Shown: positions 50,270 through 58,594, counted from the stretch's first letter. The stretch is DNA of 64,000 nt from Betaproteobacteria bacterium (GCA_009377585.1 WHTS01000007.1:47048-111047), one strand, 5' to 3'. Notes: a model not told the origin generated them from the sequence alone. Program-made: numbers and translations.

Positions 50270-52402
50270 ATGCCGCTCAAGACCCGTGCCGGCGATCACG
50301 GCGGTCCCACCAAGGGCCGCGGCGCGACCATCAATCCGGAAGGTCGCTTCGAAACCCGCTCGCACGCAGGCGAGGACGACGGCTGGTTCCAGGAACCGCT
50401 GGAACGAAAACTCGAGACAGTCGTTACCGAAGAGCGGGTCAAGAGCATCATCTCCCGCAACCAATCGCCCGACGTGCCGTTCTCGCAGTCGATCAATCCC
50501 TATCGCGGCTGCGAGCATGGTTGCACCTACTGCGTAGGGGGCGATACCCCTGTGCTGATGGCGGACGGGACGACGCGACCGATGAAAGAGGTGCGTACGG
50601 GGGATGCGATCTACGGGACGGCTCGGCAAGGCTGGTATCGGCGCTACGTTCGAGCGCGCGTACTGGCGCACTGGAGTGTCGTCAAACCTGCGTACCGCAT
50701 CGAACTGGAAGATGGAACCGCGTTGATTGCTGGCGCGGACCATCGGTTTCTGACAGAACGCGGTTGGAAGTTCGTGGCCGACGCGGCGGCACCGGGCTTG
50801 CAACGGCCGCATCTCACCACGAGCAACAAACTCATGGGGACCGGCCGCTTCGCCGAGCCGGTCGCCCAGAATGCGGATTACCGTATCGGTTATCTGTGCG
50901 GCATGATTCGCGGGGATGGCTTGCTTGCGTCGTATCAATATGTGCGGATAGGCCGTTCGAACGGCGACCAGCATCAGTTCCGCTTGGCACTGTGCGACAT
51001 GGAGGCATTGCTGCGGACACGCGAGTACCTGCGTGACTGGCAGATCGATACCGAGCCATTCTTGTTTGTGCAGGCCAGCGCCGGGCGTCGCGCCATGCAT
51101 GCGGTGCGCACCCATGCCCGCGCGAGTGTTGAAGCGATCAGAACGTTGATTGCATGGCCCACGGCGCCATTGCGCGCATGGAGTGCGGGCTTTCTTGCGG
51201 GCATCTTCGACGCCGAGGGAAGTTACAGCCAGGGTATTTGGAGGGTATCGAATACCGACCCGGAAATCCTTGCACATATATGTTCGGCGCTGGAGACATT
51301 CGCGTTCTCCTACGCTCGAGAAATCGTGCCGTATCAGCACAGGAAACCGGTACATGTGGTCCGCATAAGAGGGGGGGTGGCGGAGCATCTACGCTTCTTT
51401 CATACGTTTGACCCGGCAATCCTGCGCAAACGCGATATCGCTGGCCAGGCCGTGAAGAGCCAAGCGCGCTTGCGGGTCGTCCGTGTCGAGCCGCTCGGCA
51501 GGGCAATGCGCTTGTACGACATTACGACCGATAGCGAAGATTTCATGGCCAACGGCGTCGTCAGCCACAACTGCTACGCCCGTCCGAGCCATGCCTACCT
51601 CAACCTGTCGCCCGGCCTGGATTTCGAGACGCGGCTGTTCGCCAAGATCAATGCCGCCGAGGTTCTGCGCGAGGAATTGGGGCGCCCCGGCTATCGCTGC
51701 GAGCTGATCGCGCTCGGCGCCAATACCGATCCGTATCAGCCGATCGAGCGCCGCTATCGCATCACGCGCTCGGTGATCGAGGTGCTGCACGCGCACCACC
51801 ACCCCCTCGCCATCGTGACCAAGAACGCACTGGTCGAGCGCGACATCGACCTGCTGGCGCCGATGGCGAGCCGCAACCTGGTCGAGGTGTTCGTTTCCAT
51901 CAACAATCTCGACAACGACCTCGCGCGCCGGCTCGAGCCGCGTTGCTCCGCGCCCGCCCGCCGCCTGGAAGCGATCCGGCGTCTCAGCGCGGCCGGCATT
52001 CCGGTCGGCGTTCTGGTCGCGCCCATCATCCCGTTTTTGACCGACGACCAGATCGAGCGCGTGCTGGAAGCGGCGCACGAAGCCGGAGCGCGGCGGGCCT
52101 CTTACGTGCTAATGCGTTTGCCTTATGAGATCAAGGATCTGTTTCGTGCCTGGCTCGAGCATCACTATCCGCTGAAGGCGGCCCACGTGATGAGCCGGGT
52201 GCAGGCGATGCGCGGCGGGCGCGACAACGACCCCGATTTCCACAGTCGCATGCGCGGCTCGGGTGAGCTCGCCGAGCTGCTCGCCACCCGCTTCCGCCTG
52301 GCGTGCCGCCGGCTCGGCTTCAACCGCGATGAGCGCTACGCCGGTATCGATGCGACGCAGTTTCGGCCACCCGATCCGGGCGGTCAGCTTGCGCTGTTTT
52401 GA
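50270..52402 (+). CDS. PA0069/Rv2578c-family radical SAM protein interrupted by an intein
   Basis: A 710-residue precursor, 363 residues after splicing. The flanking parts join to the family sequence PYRGCEHGCTYCYARPSHAY, where CX3CX2C binds the [4Fe-4S] cluster that cleaves S-adenosylmethionine. The N-extein begins with the family's GGPTKGRGATINPEGRFE. The C-extein carries SPGLDFETRLFAKINAAEVL, GANTDPYQPIERRYRITR and VSINNLDNDLARRLEPR. Relatives resemble spore photoproduct lyase, but the substrate is unknown. In the mature enzyme the cluster ligands would be Cys81, Cys85 and Cys88 (Cys435 of the precursor). ATG 50270 is preceded by AAGG. The HDAC-like gene follows 50 nt later. Confidence 0.93.
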   Translation: MPLKTRAGDHGGPTKGRGATINPEGRFETRSHAGEDDGWFQEPLERKLETVVTEERVKSIISRNQSPDVPFSQSINPYRGCEHGCTYCVGGDTPVLMADGTTRPMKEVRTGDAIYGTARQGWYRRYVRARVLAHWSVVKPAYRIELEDGTALIAGADHRFLTERGWKFVADAAAPGLQRPHLTTSNKLMGTGRFAEPVAQNADYRIGYLCGMIRGDGLLASYQYVRIGRSNGDQHQFRLALCDMEALLRTREYLRDWQIDTEPFLFVQASAGRRAMHAVRTHARASVEAIRTLIAWPTAPLRAWSAGFLAGIFDAEGSYSQGIWRVSNTDPEILAHICSALETFAFSYAREIVPYQHRKPVHVVRIRGGVAEHLRFFHTFDPAILRKRDIAGQAVKSQARLRVVRVEPLGRAMRLYDITTDSEDFMANGVVSHNCYARPSHAYLNLSPGLDFETRLFAKINAAEVLREELGRPGYRCELIALGANTDPYQPIERRYRITRSVIEVLHAHHHPLAIVTKNALVERDIDLLAPMASRNLVEVFVSINNLDNDLARRLEPRCSAPARRLEAIRRLSAAGIPVGVLVAPIIPFLTDDQIERVLEAAHEAGARRASYVLMRLPYEIKDLFRAWLEHHYPLKAAHVMSRVQAMRGGRDNDPDFHSRMRGSGELAELLATRFRLACRRLGFNRDERYAGIDATQFRPPDPGGQLALF
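50531..51571 (+). mobile_element. Intein with LAGLIDADG homing endonuclease
   Basis: A 347-residue in-frame intervening protein, precursor residues 88-434. Splicing blocks are present. Block A is C1-VGGDTPVLMADG. Block B is around GADHRFLTERGW, with His71 but Gly where Thr is usual. Block F is RLYDITTDSEDFMANG and block G is VVSHN, so the penultimate His346 and terminal Asn347 are followed by Cys+1. Endonuclease blocks C (GYLCGMIRGDG, intein residues 120-130) and E (GFLAGIFDAEG, residues 220-230) keep the acidic residues, so homing activity is plausible. The region reads slightly less GC-rich than its surroundings. Confidence 0.93.
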
Positions 52403-52452
52403 GCGGCGTGCAAACCTCGCGACTGCGAATCCCGCCCTGCCTGGAGGATGCC

Positions 52453-53397
52453 ATGAAGCCCGTCGCGCTGTATGTCGGAGAAATGCTCGGCCGTTACGGC
52501 TTTCCTCACGGTCACCCGTTCGGGCCGGATCGGCAGGAGGCGTTCTGGGCCGAAACGTGTGCACGCAGTCTCGACCGGCGCGCACAGATTTGCGAGCCGG
52601 TGGCGGCGACCCGCGCGCAGTTGGAGCGCTTCTGCGATCCGGAATTCGTGCGCTTCGTCGAAGCGACTTCGGACCGCGGCGAAGGGTTTTTCGACTACGG
52701 CGATACGCCGGCTTTCCCCGGTGCGTTCGAAGCCGTATCGCACGTGGCCGGATCGGCGCTGGCGGGACTGCGCCGGATCATGGACGGCGAAGTGCGTCGC
52801 AGCTTCCAGCCGATCGGCGGCTTGCATCATGCACGCCGCAATGCGGCTGCGGGGTTTTGCATCTTCAACGACACCGGCATCGTGATCGAGACGCTGCGCG
52901 CTGAATACGGCATCCGGCGCGTGGCCTATGTCGACATCGACGTCCACCATGGCGACGGCGTGTTCTACGCTTACGAATCGGATCCCGATGTCATCATCGT
53001 CGATACCCATCAGGATGGGCGCACGCTCTATCCCGGCACCGGGCACGCGCACGAATCGGGCAAGGGCGCGGCCAAGGGCAGCAAGCTCAATATTGCGCTG
53101 GCGCCCGGCAGCGCCGACGAAGTCTTCTTCGAGGAGTGGACGCGGGCGGCTGCGTTCCTGCGCGGATTCGCACCCCAGTTCATCATCCTGCAATGCGGTG
53201 CCGACAGCATCGCCGGCGATCCGCTGGCGATGCTCAACCTCTCGCCGCTGGCGCATGAGCGGGTCGCCCGCGATCTATGCGCGCTCGCCGAGGAGTGCGC
53301 CGAAGGCCGCATCATGGGTTTCGGCGGCGGCGGCTATAACCGGCGCAACCTCGCGCTCGGCTGGAACGGCGTGCTGCAGGCCTTTCTGGAGGTCTGA
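52453..53397 (+). CDS. Histone-deacetylase-family (AcuC/acetylpolyamine amidohydrolase-like) enzyme
   Basis: A 314-residue zinc amidohydrolase. Signature segments: GGLHHARRNAAAGFCIFND near residue 125 with the paired His, VAYVDIDVHHGDGVFYAY near residue 158 with zinc ligands Asp and His, LQCGADSIAGDPLA near residue 253 with the third Asp ligand, and MGFGGGGYN near residue 295 with the catalytic Tyr. Bacterial members deacetylate acetyl-CoA synthetase, polyamines or small amides. Which one applies here cannot be said. GGAGGATGCC precedes the ATG. Confidence 0.9.
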   Translation: MKPVALYVGEMLGRYGFPHGHPFGPDRQEAFWAETCARSLDRRAQICEPVAATRAQLERFCDPEFVRFVEATSDRGEGFFDYGDTPAFPGAFEAVSHVAGSALAGLRRIMDGEVRRSFQPIGGLHHARRNAAAGFCIFNDTGIVIETLRAEYGIRRVAYVDIDVHHGDGVFYAYESDPDVIIVDTHQDGRTLYPGTGHAHESGKGAAKGSKLNIALAPGSADEVFFEEWTRAAAFLRGFAPQFIILQCGADSIAGDPLAMLNLSPLAHERVARDLCALAEECAEGRIMGFGGGGYNRRNLALGWNGVLQAFLEV

Positions 53398-53745
53398 CTC
53401 AAAGTCTTGCGGGCAAGCCCTTGGCCCCAACCCTACCCAGGGACCTGCCCGCAGGCGGGCAGGTCCCTGAATAGAACAAACCCGGTACGACGATGGCGTA
53501 GCGCGTGACCTCGGTCACGCCACCCCGAGACGAGCGGCCGGGATTGGCCGGTGGCCGGCGGCCCTTCGAATGGGTGCCGCTCCTACAATCGGGTTCAAGG
53601 CTTTCCCTTCCGCTGCCGTAGATCGGGTAACTCGCGGTCGCTGGTGGCGGTGCGATCGCGAGACTCGGAAGCGGGGATCGTACCGGAGCGGTTCGATGCC
53701 GCGCCCCTTCGGTCTGATCGAAAGCCGTGCCTGGAGGAATGCGTC
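53398..53745. other. Intergenic stretch with a 15-bp perfect hairpin
   Basis: No gene is supported in these 348 nt. CAGGGACCTGCCCGC (53438-53452) and its exact complement (53455-53469) form a stem with a 2-nt spacer and no T-tract. This is a very stable cruciform or REP-like unit rather than a normal terminator. TACAAT at 53584-53589 is a possible -10 box for the next gene. GGAGG at 53733 is its ribosome-binding site. Confidence 0.65.
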
Positions 53746-54381
53746 ATGCCGGCAAAGCTGAGCGAGTTGGAGCTGTCCGATCTCGACTTCACGGATACCG
53801 TGGTCATGCGCGGTGCCGAAACCAACGAAGCGGCCGACCCGACCGAGCGTATCCTGCGCCAGATCGAGATCCTGGTCGATTCCATCGCGCTGAAAGTCGA
53901 GTTCGGCTCGACCGACCCCCGCCTGTGGCGCATCCTCGCCGGCGTCTACCTCGCCCACGAGCGCATCGCCGATTACAACGACTTGGTGCGCAAGCACCTC
54001 GCCCGGTTCGGCAGCCCGCTGCGGCTCGACCAGCCGCCGGTGAGCTTCGTCCTGCCGGTCAAGGTGAATTTCGACGACCTTCCCAAGCTCGACATGATCC
54101 GCAGCGCCTGCGCTTCGCCGGGCGGCGCGGTGATCGACTTCAGCGCGGTGCGCCGGCTGAGCTCCGGCGGCCTGATCGCGTTGACGGAGTTGCTGATCGC
54201 GCTCATCGGACTGGAGGAGCAGCCCTTGCTGCGCGGGCTGGAATCATTCGTCGACAGCGTGGAGGCTGCCATCGGCGCCGGCCAGGGCACACGCGACATG
54301 CGCGAGCTGCTGGCGGCGTTTCGCCGCTACAGCAACGCGCATCCTCGGAGCGGCGAGGGTTGCGGCATCGCTGCCGCCTGA
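53746..54381 (+). CDS. Uncharacterised protein with a STAS-like C-terminal half
   Basis: A 211-residue soluble protein with no signal or membrane span. The first 100 residues are acidic and helical (SDLDFTDTVVMRGAETNEAA, then TERILRQIEILVDSIAL). The second half (AVIDFSAVRRLSSGGLIALT, preceded by a beta strand FVLPVKVNFDDLP) resembles the STAS fold of anti-sigma-factor antagonists, where a Ser after the strand is phosphorylated. I do not recognise the full family. A PP2C phosphatase is encoded 3.4 kb downstream, but a link is speculative. Confidence 0.6.
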   Translation: MPAKLSELELSDLDFTDTVVMRGAETNEAADPTERILRQIEILVDSIALKVEFGSTDPRLWRILAGVYLAHERIADYNDLVRKHLARFGSPLRLDQPPVSFVLPVKVNFDDLPKLDMIRSACASPGGAVIDFSAVRRLSSGGLIALTELLIALIGLEEQPLLRGLESFVDSVEAAIGAGQGTRDMRELLAAFRRYSNAHPRSGEGCGIAAA

Positions 54382-54463
54382 ATCGAATTTCGCTTTCTCG
54401 ATCGCGCCAGCCTGCCGCGTCAGGCCCGGCTGATGAAGTAGTCCGCGTGATGAAGTATCCGCG

Positions 54464-54877
54464 TCAGGGCTTGCGCACCGCGTCGCGAATCTCCCTGAGC
54501 AGCACGACTTCCTCGGGCGGCGCAGCCGGCGCGGGCGGCTGCTCGCGCTTCATGCGATTGATCGCCTTGATGACGAGGAAGATCACCCAGGCGATGATCA
54601 GGAAATCGACCAGCGTCTGCAGGAATGTGCCGTAGCGCAGCACTGCGGCGCCCGCTTTCTCCGCTTCGGCCAGCGTGGCATAGCTGGCGGAGCCCAGCGT
54701 GATGAACAGGTGCTTGAAATCCACGCCGCCCAGAAGCAACCCGATCAGCGGCATGATGATGTCTTTCACCAGCGAGTCGATGATCTTGCCGAAAGCGGCG
54801 CCGATGATGACGGCTACCGCAAGATCCACCATGTTGCCCTTGATCGCGAATTCCCTGAACTCCTGAATGATCGCCAT
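54464..54877 (-). CDS. mscL: Large-conductance mechanosensitive channel MscL
   Basis: A 137-residue inner-membrane pentameric channel that opens on hypo-osmotic shock. The N-terminal amphipathic helix EFREFAIKGNMVDLAVAV leads into TM1 with the pore AVIIGAAFGKIIDSLVKDII. A periplasmic loop follows, then TM2 (TLVDFLIIAWVIFLVIKAIN) and the cytoplasmic bundle (LLREIRDAVRKP). Length is standard. It fits with the osmoregulated glucan genes elsewhere in the window but is not linked to them. Confidence 0.96.
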   Translation of the reverse strand: MAIIQEFREFAIKGNMVDLAVAVIIGAAFGKIIDSLVKDIIMPLIGLLLGGVDFKHLFITLGSASYATLAEAEKAGAAVLRYGTFLQTLVDFLIIAWVIFLVIKAINRMKREQPPAPAAPPEEVVLLREIRDAVRKP

Positions 54878-55102
54878 AGGTCTCCTGCGTGTGCTTGTTG
54901 AAGGTGGCAGCCCGGCAGCATCCTCCTCGGCGCGCCGAAAGCATAACCCGTTCGACCTTTGCTGTCTTGTCGCAGGCTATTCGGACTGGATGCCTGCAAT
55001 GCCGCGCTGTGCGCCGTTCGATTGACGCCTCCGGGTGTGCATGCAATGCTACGCGTACGCGGGGGCTCGGGTTTCTCTGCGATACGTCGATGGGAGATTG
55101 CG

Positions 55103-55288
55103 ATGAGACGCACCTTCGCTGCACTGCTGCTCGCGTGCACCGTCACGCCGCTCGCCGTGGCGGCCGATCCGAAGACCGACAAGGCGCCGAGCGCGCAGCA
55201 GATGCGCATGACGGAGTGCAATCAGCGCGCTGGCGACAAGAAGGGTGAAGAGCGCAAGCAGTTCATGAGCGAGTGTCTCAAGGGCTGA
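55103..55288 (+). CDS. PsiF-repeat small periplasmic protein
   Basis: A 61-residue protein with a signal peptide (LLLACTVTPLAVAADP) and one PsiF repeat, MTECNQRAGDKKGEERKQFM followed by SECL, with its paired Cys. PsiF is a phosphate-starvation-inducible protein of unknown function in E. coli. A usual PsiF has two repeats. One is seen here. GGGAG lies 6 nt before the ATG. Confidence 0.85.
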   Translation: MRRTFAALLLACTVTPLAVAADPKTDKAPSAQQMRMTECNQRAGDKKGEERKQFMSECLKG

Positions 55289-55303
55289 TCGGCGGAAGGC
55301 CGG

Positions 55304-55618
55304 ATGATCAAGGCGTACACGGCCGCGAACTTGCAGGACGCGCATATTCTGCTCGGCTTGTTGCGCGCGAGCGGCATCGAAGCACACATCCTTAACGCCA
55401 ATGCGGCGGGCGGGCTGGGCGAGATTCCGTTCGCGCAGGTCTATCCGGAGATCTGGCTCGCGAATGCACGCGATCTGAGCACGGCGCGGCAGGTATTCGA
55501 AGGCTTCGAGCGCCCGCTGCCGGCCGCGCCGCCCAGGCCGTGTCCAGCGTGCGGCGAGGAAAATCCGGCCGGGTTCGAGATCTGCTGGAACTGCGCTGCG
55601 CCGACGGCGCCTGCGTAG
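55304..55618 (+). CDS. DUF2007 domain protein with zinc ribbon
   Basis: A 104-residue protein. The N-terminal DUF2007 (putative signal-transducing) domain reads IKAYTAANLQDAHILLGLLR and GIEAHILNANAAGG. The C-terminus holds CPACGEENPAGFEICWNC, two CX2C pairs forming a zinc ribbon. The domain is PII-like in shape but has no proven function. It starts 15 nt after psiF and ends 16 nt before the epimerase, so the three may share a transcript. Confidence 0.82.
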   Translation: MIKAYTAANLQDAHILLGLLRASGIEAHILNANAAGGLGEIPFAQVYPEIWLANARDLSTARQVFEGFERPLPAAPPRPCPACGEENPAGFEICWNCAAPTAPA

Positions 55619-55634
55619 TGCGCTGAATCCACCG

Positions 55635-56564
55635 ATGGCAGAAAATCCCATGCACGTATTGGTTACGGGCGGCGCCGGATTCATCGGCTCGCATAGCGTC
55701 GAGGCATTGCTCGCAGAGGGCGCTCGCGTCACCGTGCTCGACAATCTCAGCACGGGCAAGCGTGCCAATGTTCCCGAGCACGAGCGCGTCGAATGGATCG
55801 AGGGCGACATCCGCGATGCTGCGACCGTTCGGCGCGCGCTCGAGGGCGCTACCCACGTGCTGCACTTGGCTGCACAAGTCTCCGTGCGCGCATCGCTCGA
55901 AGATCCTGCGCATTCGGCGAGCCATAACATCGCGGGCTTTCTCAACGTCGCCGAGGCCGCGCGCAGCGCCGGTCGCGTGCGCCTGGTGTATGCGTCCAGC
56001 GCCGCGGTGTATGGGGCGCCGGAAACGCTGCCGCTGGACGAGGGCGCACCTTGCCGGCCGACCTCGCCCTACGGCCTGGAGAAGTCGATCGACGATCAGT
56101 ACGCCGCGCTCTATCGCAATCTGTACGGGGTGAGTCTGCTGGGCATGCGCTATTTCAACGTGTATGGCCCGCGCCAGGACCCGGCTTCGCCGTATGCCGG
56201 CGTGATCAGCCGCTTTGCCGCTTGCATCGGCGCCGATAGCCCGCTCACGGTATTCGGCGACGGCCGCCAGACCCGCGACTTCGTCTACGTCGGCGATGTC
56301 GCTCGCGCCAACGTCGCGGCGCTGAAATCGTCCTACGATGGCGTGCTGAACGTGGGCACGGGCACGAGCGTGAGCTTGCTGCAGTTGATCGAGGCGCTGG
56401 GGCGCTGCGCGGGTCGAACGCCGCAGGTGCGCTTCGATCCGCCCGTGCCCGGCGACATTCGTGATTCTGCGATGCGCCCGGAGCAGATGCGCAAAATCCT
56501 CGGCTTCGTGCCGGCGACCGTTCTGGTGGACGGGCTCAGGCAGTTGCTCGCCGCCAAGCCTTAG
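55635..56564 (+). CDS. NAD-dependent sugar epimerase (UDP-glucose 4-epimerase family)
   Basis: A 309-residue extended SDR. VTGGAGFIGSHSVEALL binds NAD, ASSAAVYGAPE carries the Ser, YGLEKSIDDQYAALY has Tyr and Lys, and RYFNVYGPRQDPASPYAGVI is the GalE/WbpP-type substrate region. It probably epimerises a UDP-hexose or UDP-N-acetylhexosamine for surface polysaccharide. No other polysaccharide genes are adjacent, so the exact sugar is unknown. Confidence 0.88.
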   Translation: MAENPMHVLVTGGAGFIGSHSVEALLAEGARVTVLDNLSTGKRANVPEHERVEWIEGDIRDAATVRRALEGATHVLHLAAQVSVRASLEDPAHSASHNIAGFLNVAEAARSAGRVRLVYASSAAVYGAPETLPLDEGAPCRPTSPYGLEKSIDDQYAALYRNLYGVSLLGMRYFNVYGPRQDPASPYAGVISRFAACIGADSPLTVFGDGRQTRDFVYVGDVARANVAALKSSYDGVLNVGTGTSVSLLQLIEALGRCAGRTPQVRFDPPVPGDIRDSAMRPEQMRKILGFVPATVLVDGLRQLLAAKP

Positions 56565-56814
56565 CGCACGCCGAGGGGCGACGGCGGCGGTCGCACGGCC
56601 GCACCAATTCGATGCGACCAGGCGCGAGCGTGCACCCGAATGTCGCCGCCGTGCGATCGCGCTGGCGCCGTCGTGTCTTGATGCACATCCGGCGCCGCCG
56701 CGATTGGCTGCACTCAGGCGAATCGCGCCCAGGCCGAGCGCGTGATTCGATGCCGCACGAAGATGGCACGACGCTTGCTGCCAGCCCGCTCATCCACCGC
56801 TGAGTTGCAGCCGA

Positions 56815-57789
56815 ATGAAGTCGTACGCCGAGTACCTGCTATTGCTCGATGGCCAGGGCGCGCTGATTCCGCAGCACGAGCTGGAGCTGCTTGCAGGCGC
56901 ACTGCTCGACGGGGGAATCCCGGATGTCGAGCTCGGCGCGCTGCTTGCCACGGTGCGCAGGCCGTTCGCTTCCGGCCACCTACTGCGCTCGCTGCTTGCT
57001 GCGCTCGACACGCGGGTGACGCGCTGGCGCGGCGACGATAGACACCGGCCGGTCGTGATCGGTTGCTACGGCGGAGCGACCAACATGCCGAACCTGGCGC
57101 CGCTGCTCGGACTGCTGCTGGCCCGCTTCGACGTGCCGGTGTTGATGCACGGACCGCTGCACGCGGATCAGGGTGTGTCCACCGCCCTGGTATTGCGCGA
57201 GCTCGGGATCATGCCTTGTGCGCAGGCGCCTCAGGTGGCCGAGGAGCTCGCGACCCGGCGCCTCGCGTTCGTTCCGGATGCATTGGCTGCGCCGGGTCTC
57301 GCCGCGTTGCTGGCGCTGCGGCCTCGTCTCGGTCCGCTGCCGTTGCTCGTCACCGCCGCACGCCTGATCGATCCGTTCGACTGCGGTGCGCTGGTCATTG
57401 CGGGGGCTGATAGCGACGACGAGATCGAGCTGATGCGCGGCAGTGTTGCAACCAACCGAACACGCGTGCTGCTGCTGCGTGCCACCGAGGGCGAGGCGTT
57501 CGCCAATCCGTTCAGGCGCCCCCGCATGGAATACTGGGAATCGGGCGAGCAGCGCATCCTGTTCGACGCGGCCGAGCCGCAAGCGCGCCGCGCAGCCGCA
57601 CTTCCCGCCGCGCTCGATGTGCGCTCGACCGCCGCCTGGCTACGACAAGCGTGCGACGGCGTGCGCGCGGTGCCTACACCGATCGTCAATCAGCTGGCGG
57701 CCTGCCTGCACGCCGTGGGCTATTGCGACGATTTCAATCAGGCCAAGGCGCTGGCTGCGGTCGCCACGACCCGACGCCACGTCGCTTGA
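56815..57789 (+). CDS. ybiB: YbiB/TrpD2-family glycosyltransferase-like protein
   Basis: A 324-residue protein related to anthranilate phosphoribosyltransferase. The helical N-domain is followed by VVIGCYGGATNMPNLAPLLG near residue 80, where TrpD would have its PRPP-binding GTGGD loop, and by VPVLMHGPLHADQGVSTALV. YbiB of E. coli is a nucleic-acid-binding protein without TrpD activity, and the changed loop fits that. It begins about 250 nt after the epimerase. The intervening gap shows nothing I can name. The PP2C gene lies 37 nt downstream. Confidence 0.8.
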   Translation: MKSYAEYLLLLDGQGALIPQHELELLAGALLDGGIPDVELGALLATVRRPFASGHLLRSLLAALDTRVTRWRGDDRHRPVVIGCYGGATNMPNLAPLLGLLLARFDVPVLMHGPLHADQGVSTALVLRELGIMPCAQAPQVAEELATRRLAFVPDALAAPGLAALLALRPRLGPLPLLVTAARLIDPFDCGALVIAGADSDDEIELMRGSVATNRTRVLLLRATEGEAFANPFRRPRMEYWESGEQRILFDAAEPQARRAAALPAALDVRSTAAWLRQACDGVRAVPTPIVNQLAACLHAVGYCDDFNQAKALAAVATTRRHVA

Positions 57790-57826
57790 ATTCGAGATCG
57801 CAAGTGAGCCGCGAGCCCGTGATGCC

Positions 57827-58594
57827 ATGAAGGATTCGTACCAGGAGCGGCTGTCGGCGGGCGAAAGCCTCATCGCCATCGGCTATTCGGGTCGTGCCTG
57901 CGGCAAGGACGTGAGCGAAGATTTTTTCGACCTGGCCTGTCCGTCTCTGGAGGACTGGGAAGCGCGCGGGCTGGTGTTCGCCATTGCCGACGGCGTAAGC
58001 GGCGGCGGCGGACGGCGTGCTGCCGAGACCTGCGTGCGCACCGTGCTGTCCGATTTCTACGCCACGCCGCTCGCCTGGGACATAGCCCGGCGCCTGGATC
58101 GCATCATCGGTGCGCTCAATGCCTGGATCGCCTCCCACAACGCGCGTGCGGCCGAATCCGAGTGCATGCTCTCGACTCTCTCGGTTCTGGTGCTGCACGG
58201 CGCGCAGTTTTACGCCGGCCATGTCGGCGACAGCCGCATCTATCGCCTGCGCGGCGGGCATTGCGAGTGCCTTACGACCGATCATGTGTGGCCGCGTGCC
58301 GACATGCGGCACGTGCTGCGTCGCGCGGTGGGCCTGGACCAGCATCTGGTGGTCGATTGTTTCTCGGATGCCGTGCAACCCGGCGACCGGTTCCTCATGG
58401 TCACCGACGGCGTATGGGAGGTCCTCGGCGAGACGGGATTGCGCGCGGTGCTGGCCGCGGCGAGCGAGCCCGAAGCCATGGCGGAAGCGCTGGTTCAGCG
58501 CTCGGCGGAAAGACAGCGCAGCTACTACGGGCACAACGATGCGACCGCGGCCGTGGTGGAAGTGCGCGCCATCGCGGAAAGCGTAGCGGCCTGA
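57827..58594 (+). CDS. PP2C-family serine/threonine phosphatase
   Basis: A 255-residue metal-dependent phosphatase. Metal-binding Asp residues lie in FAIADGVSGGGGRRAAETC near residue 50, GHVGDSRIYRLRGG near residue 133, FLMVTDGVWE near residue 193, and the final HNDATAAVVEV. These cover the expected PP2C motifs. In many betaproteobacteria a similar domain is fused to a protein kinase. Here the frame ends right after the phosphatase domain. Target unknown. It is coupled in position to ybiB. Confidence 0.87.
   Translation: MKDSYQERLSAGESLIAIGYSGRACGKDVSEDFFDLACPSLEDWEARGLVFAIADGVSGGGGRRAAETCVRTVLSDFYATPLAWDIARRLDRIIGALNAWIASHNARAAESECMLSTLSVLVLHGAQFYAGHVGDSRIYRLRGGHCECLTTDHVWPRADMRHVLRRAVGLDQHLVVDCFSDAVQPGDRFLMVTDGVWEVLGETGLRAVLAAASEPEAMAEALVQRSAERQRSYYGHNDATAAVVEVRAIAESVAA

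Noticed and set aside
50531..51571. Group I or group II intron in the radical SAM gene
   Set aside because: The reading frame is open throughout, the insert begins with Cys and ends with His-Asn before Cys, and it has protein splicing blocks, so it is an intein rather than an RNA intron.
51400..52070. Minus-strand 229-codon frame over the C-extein
   Set aside because: Shadow frame. The plus-strand radical SAM homology continues uninterrupted through it.
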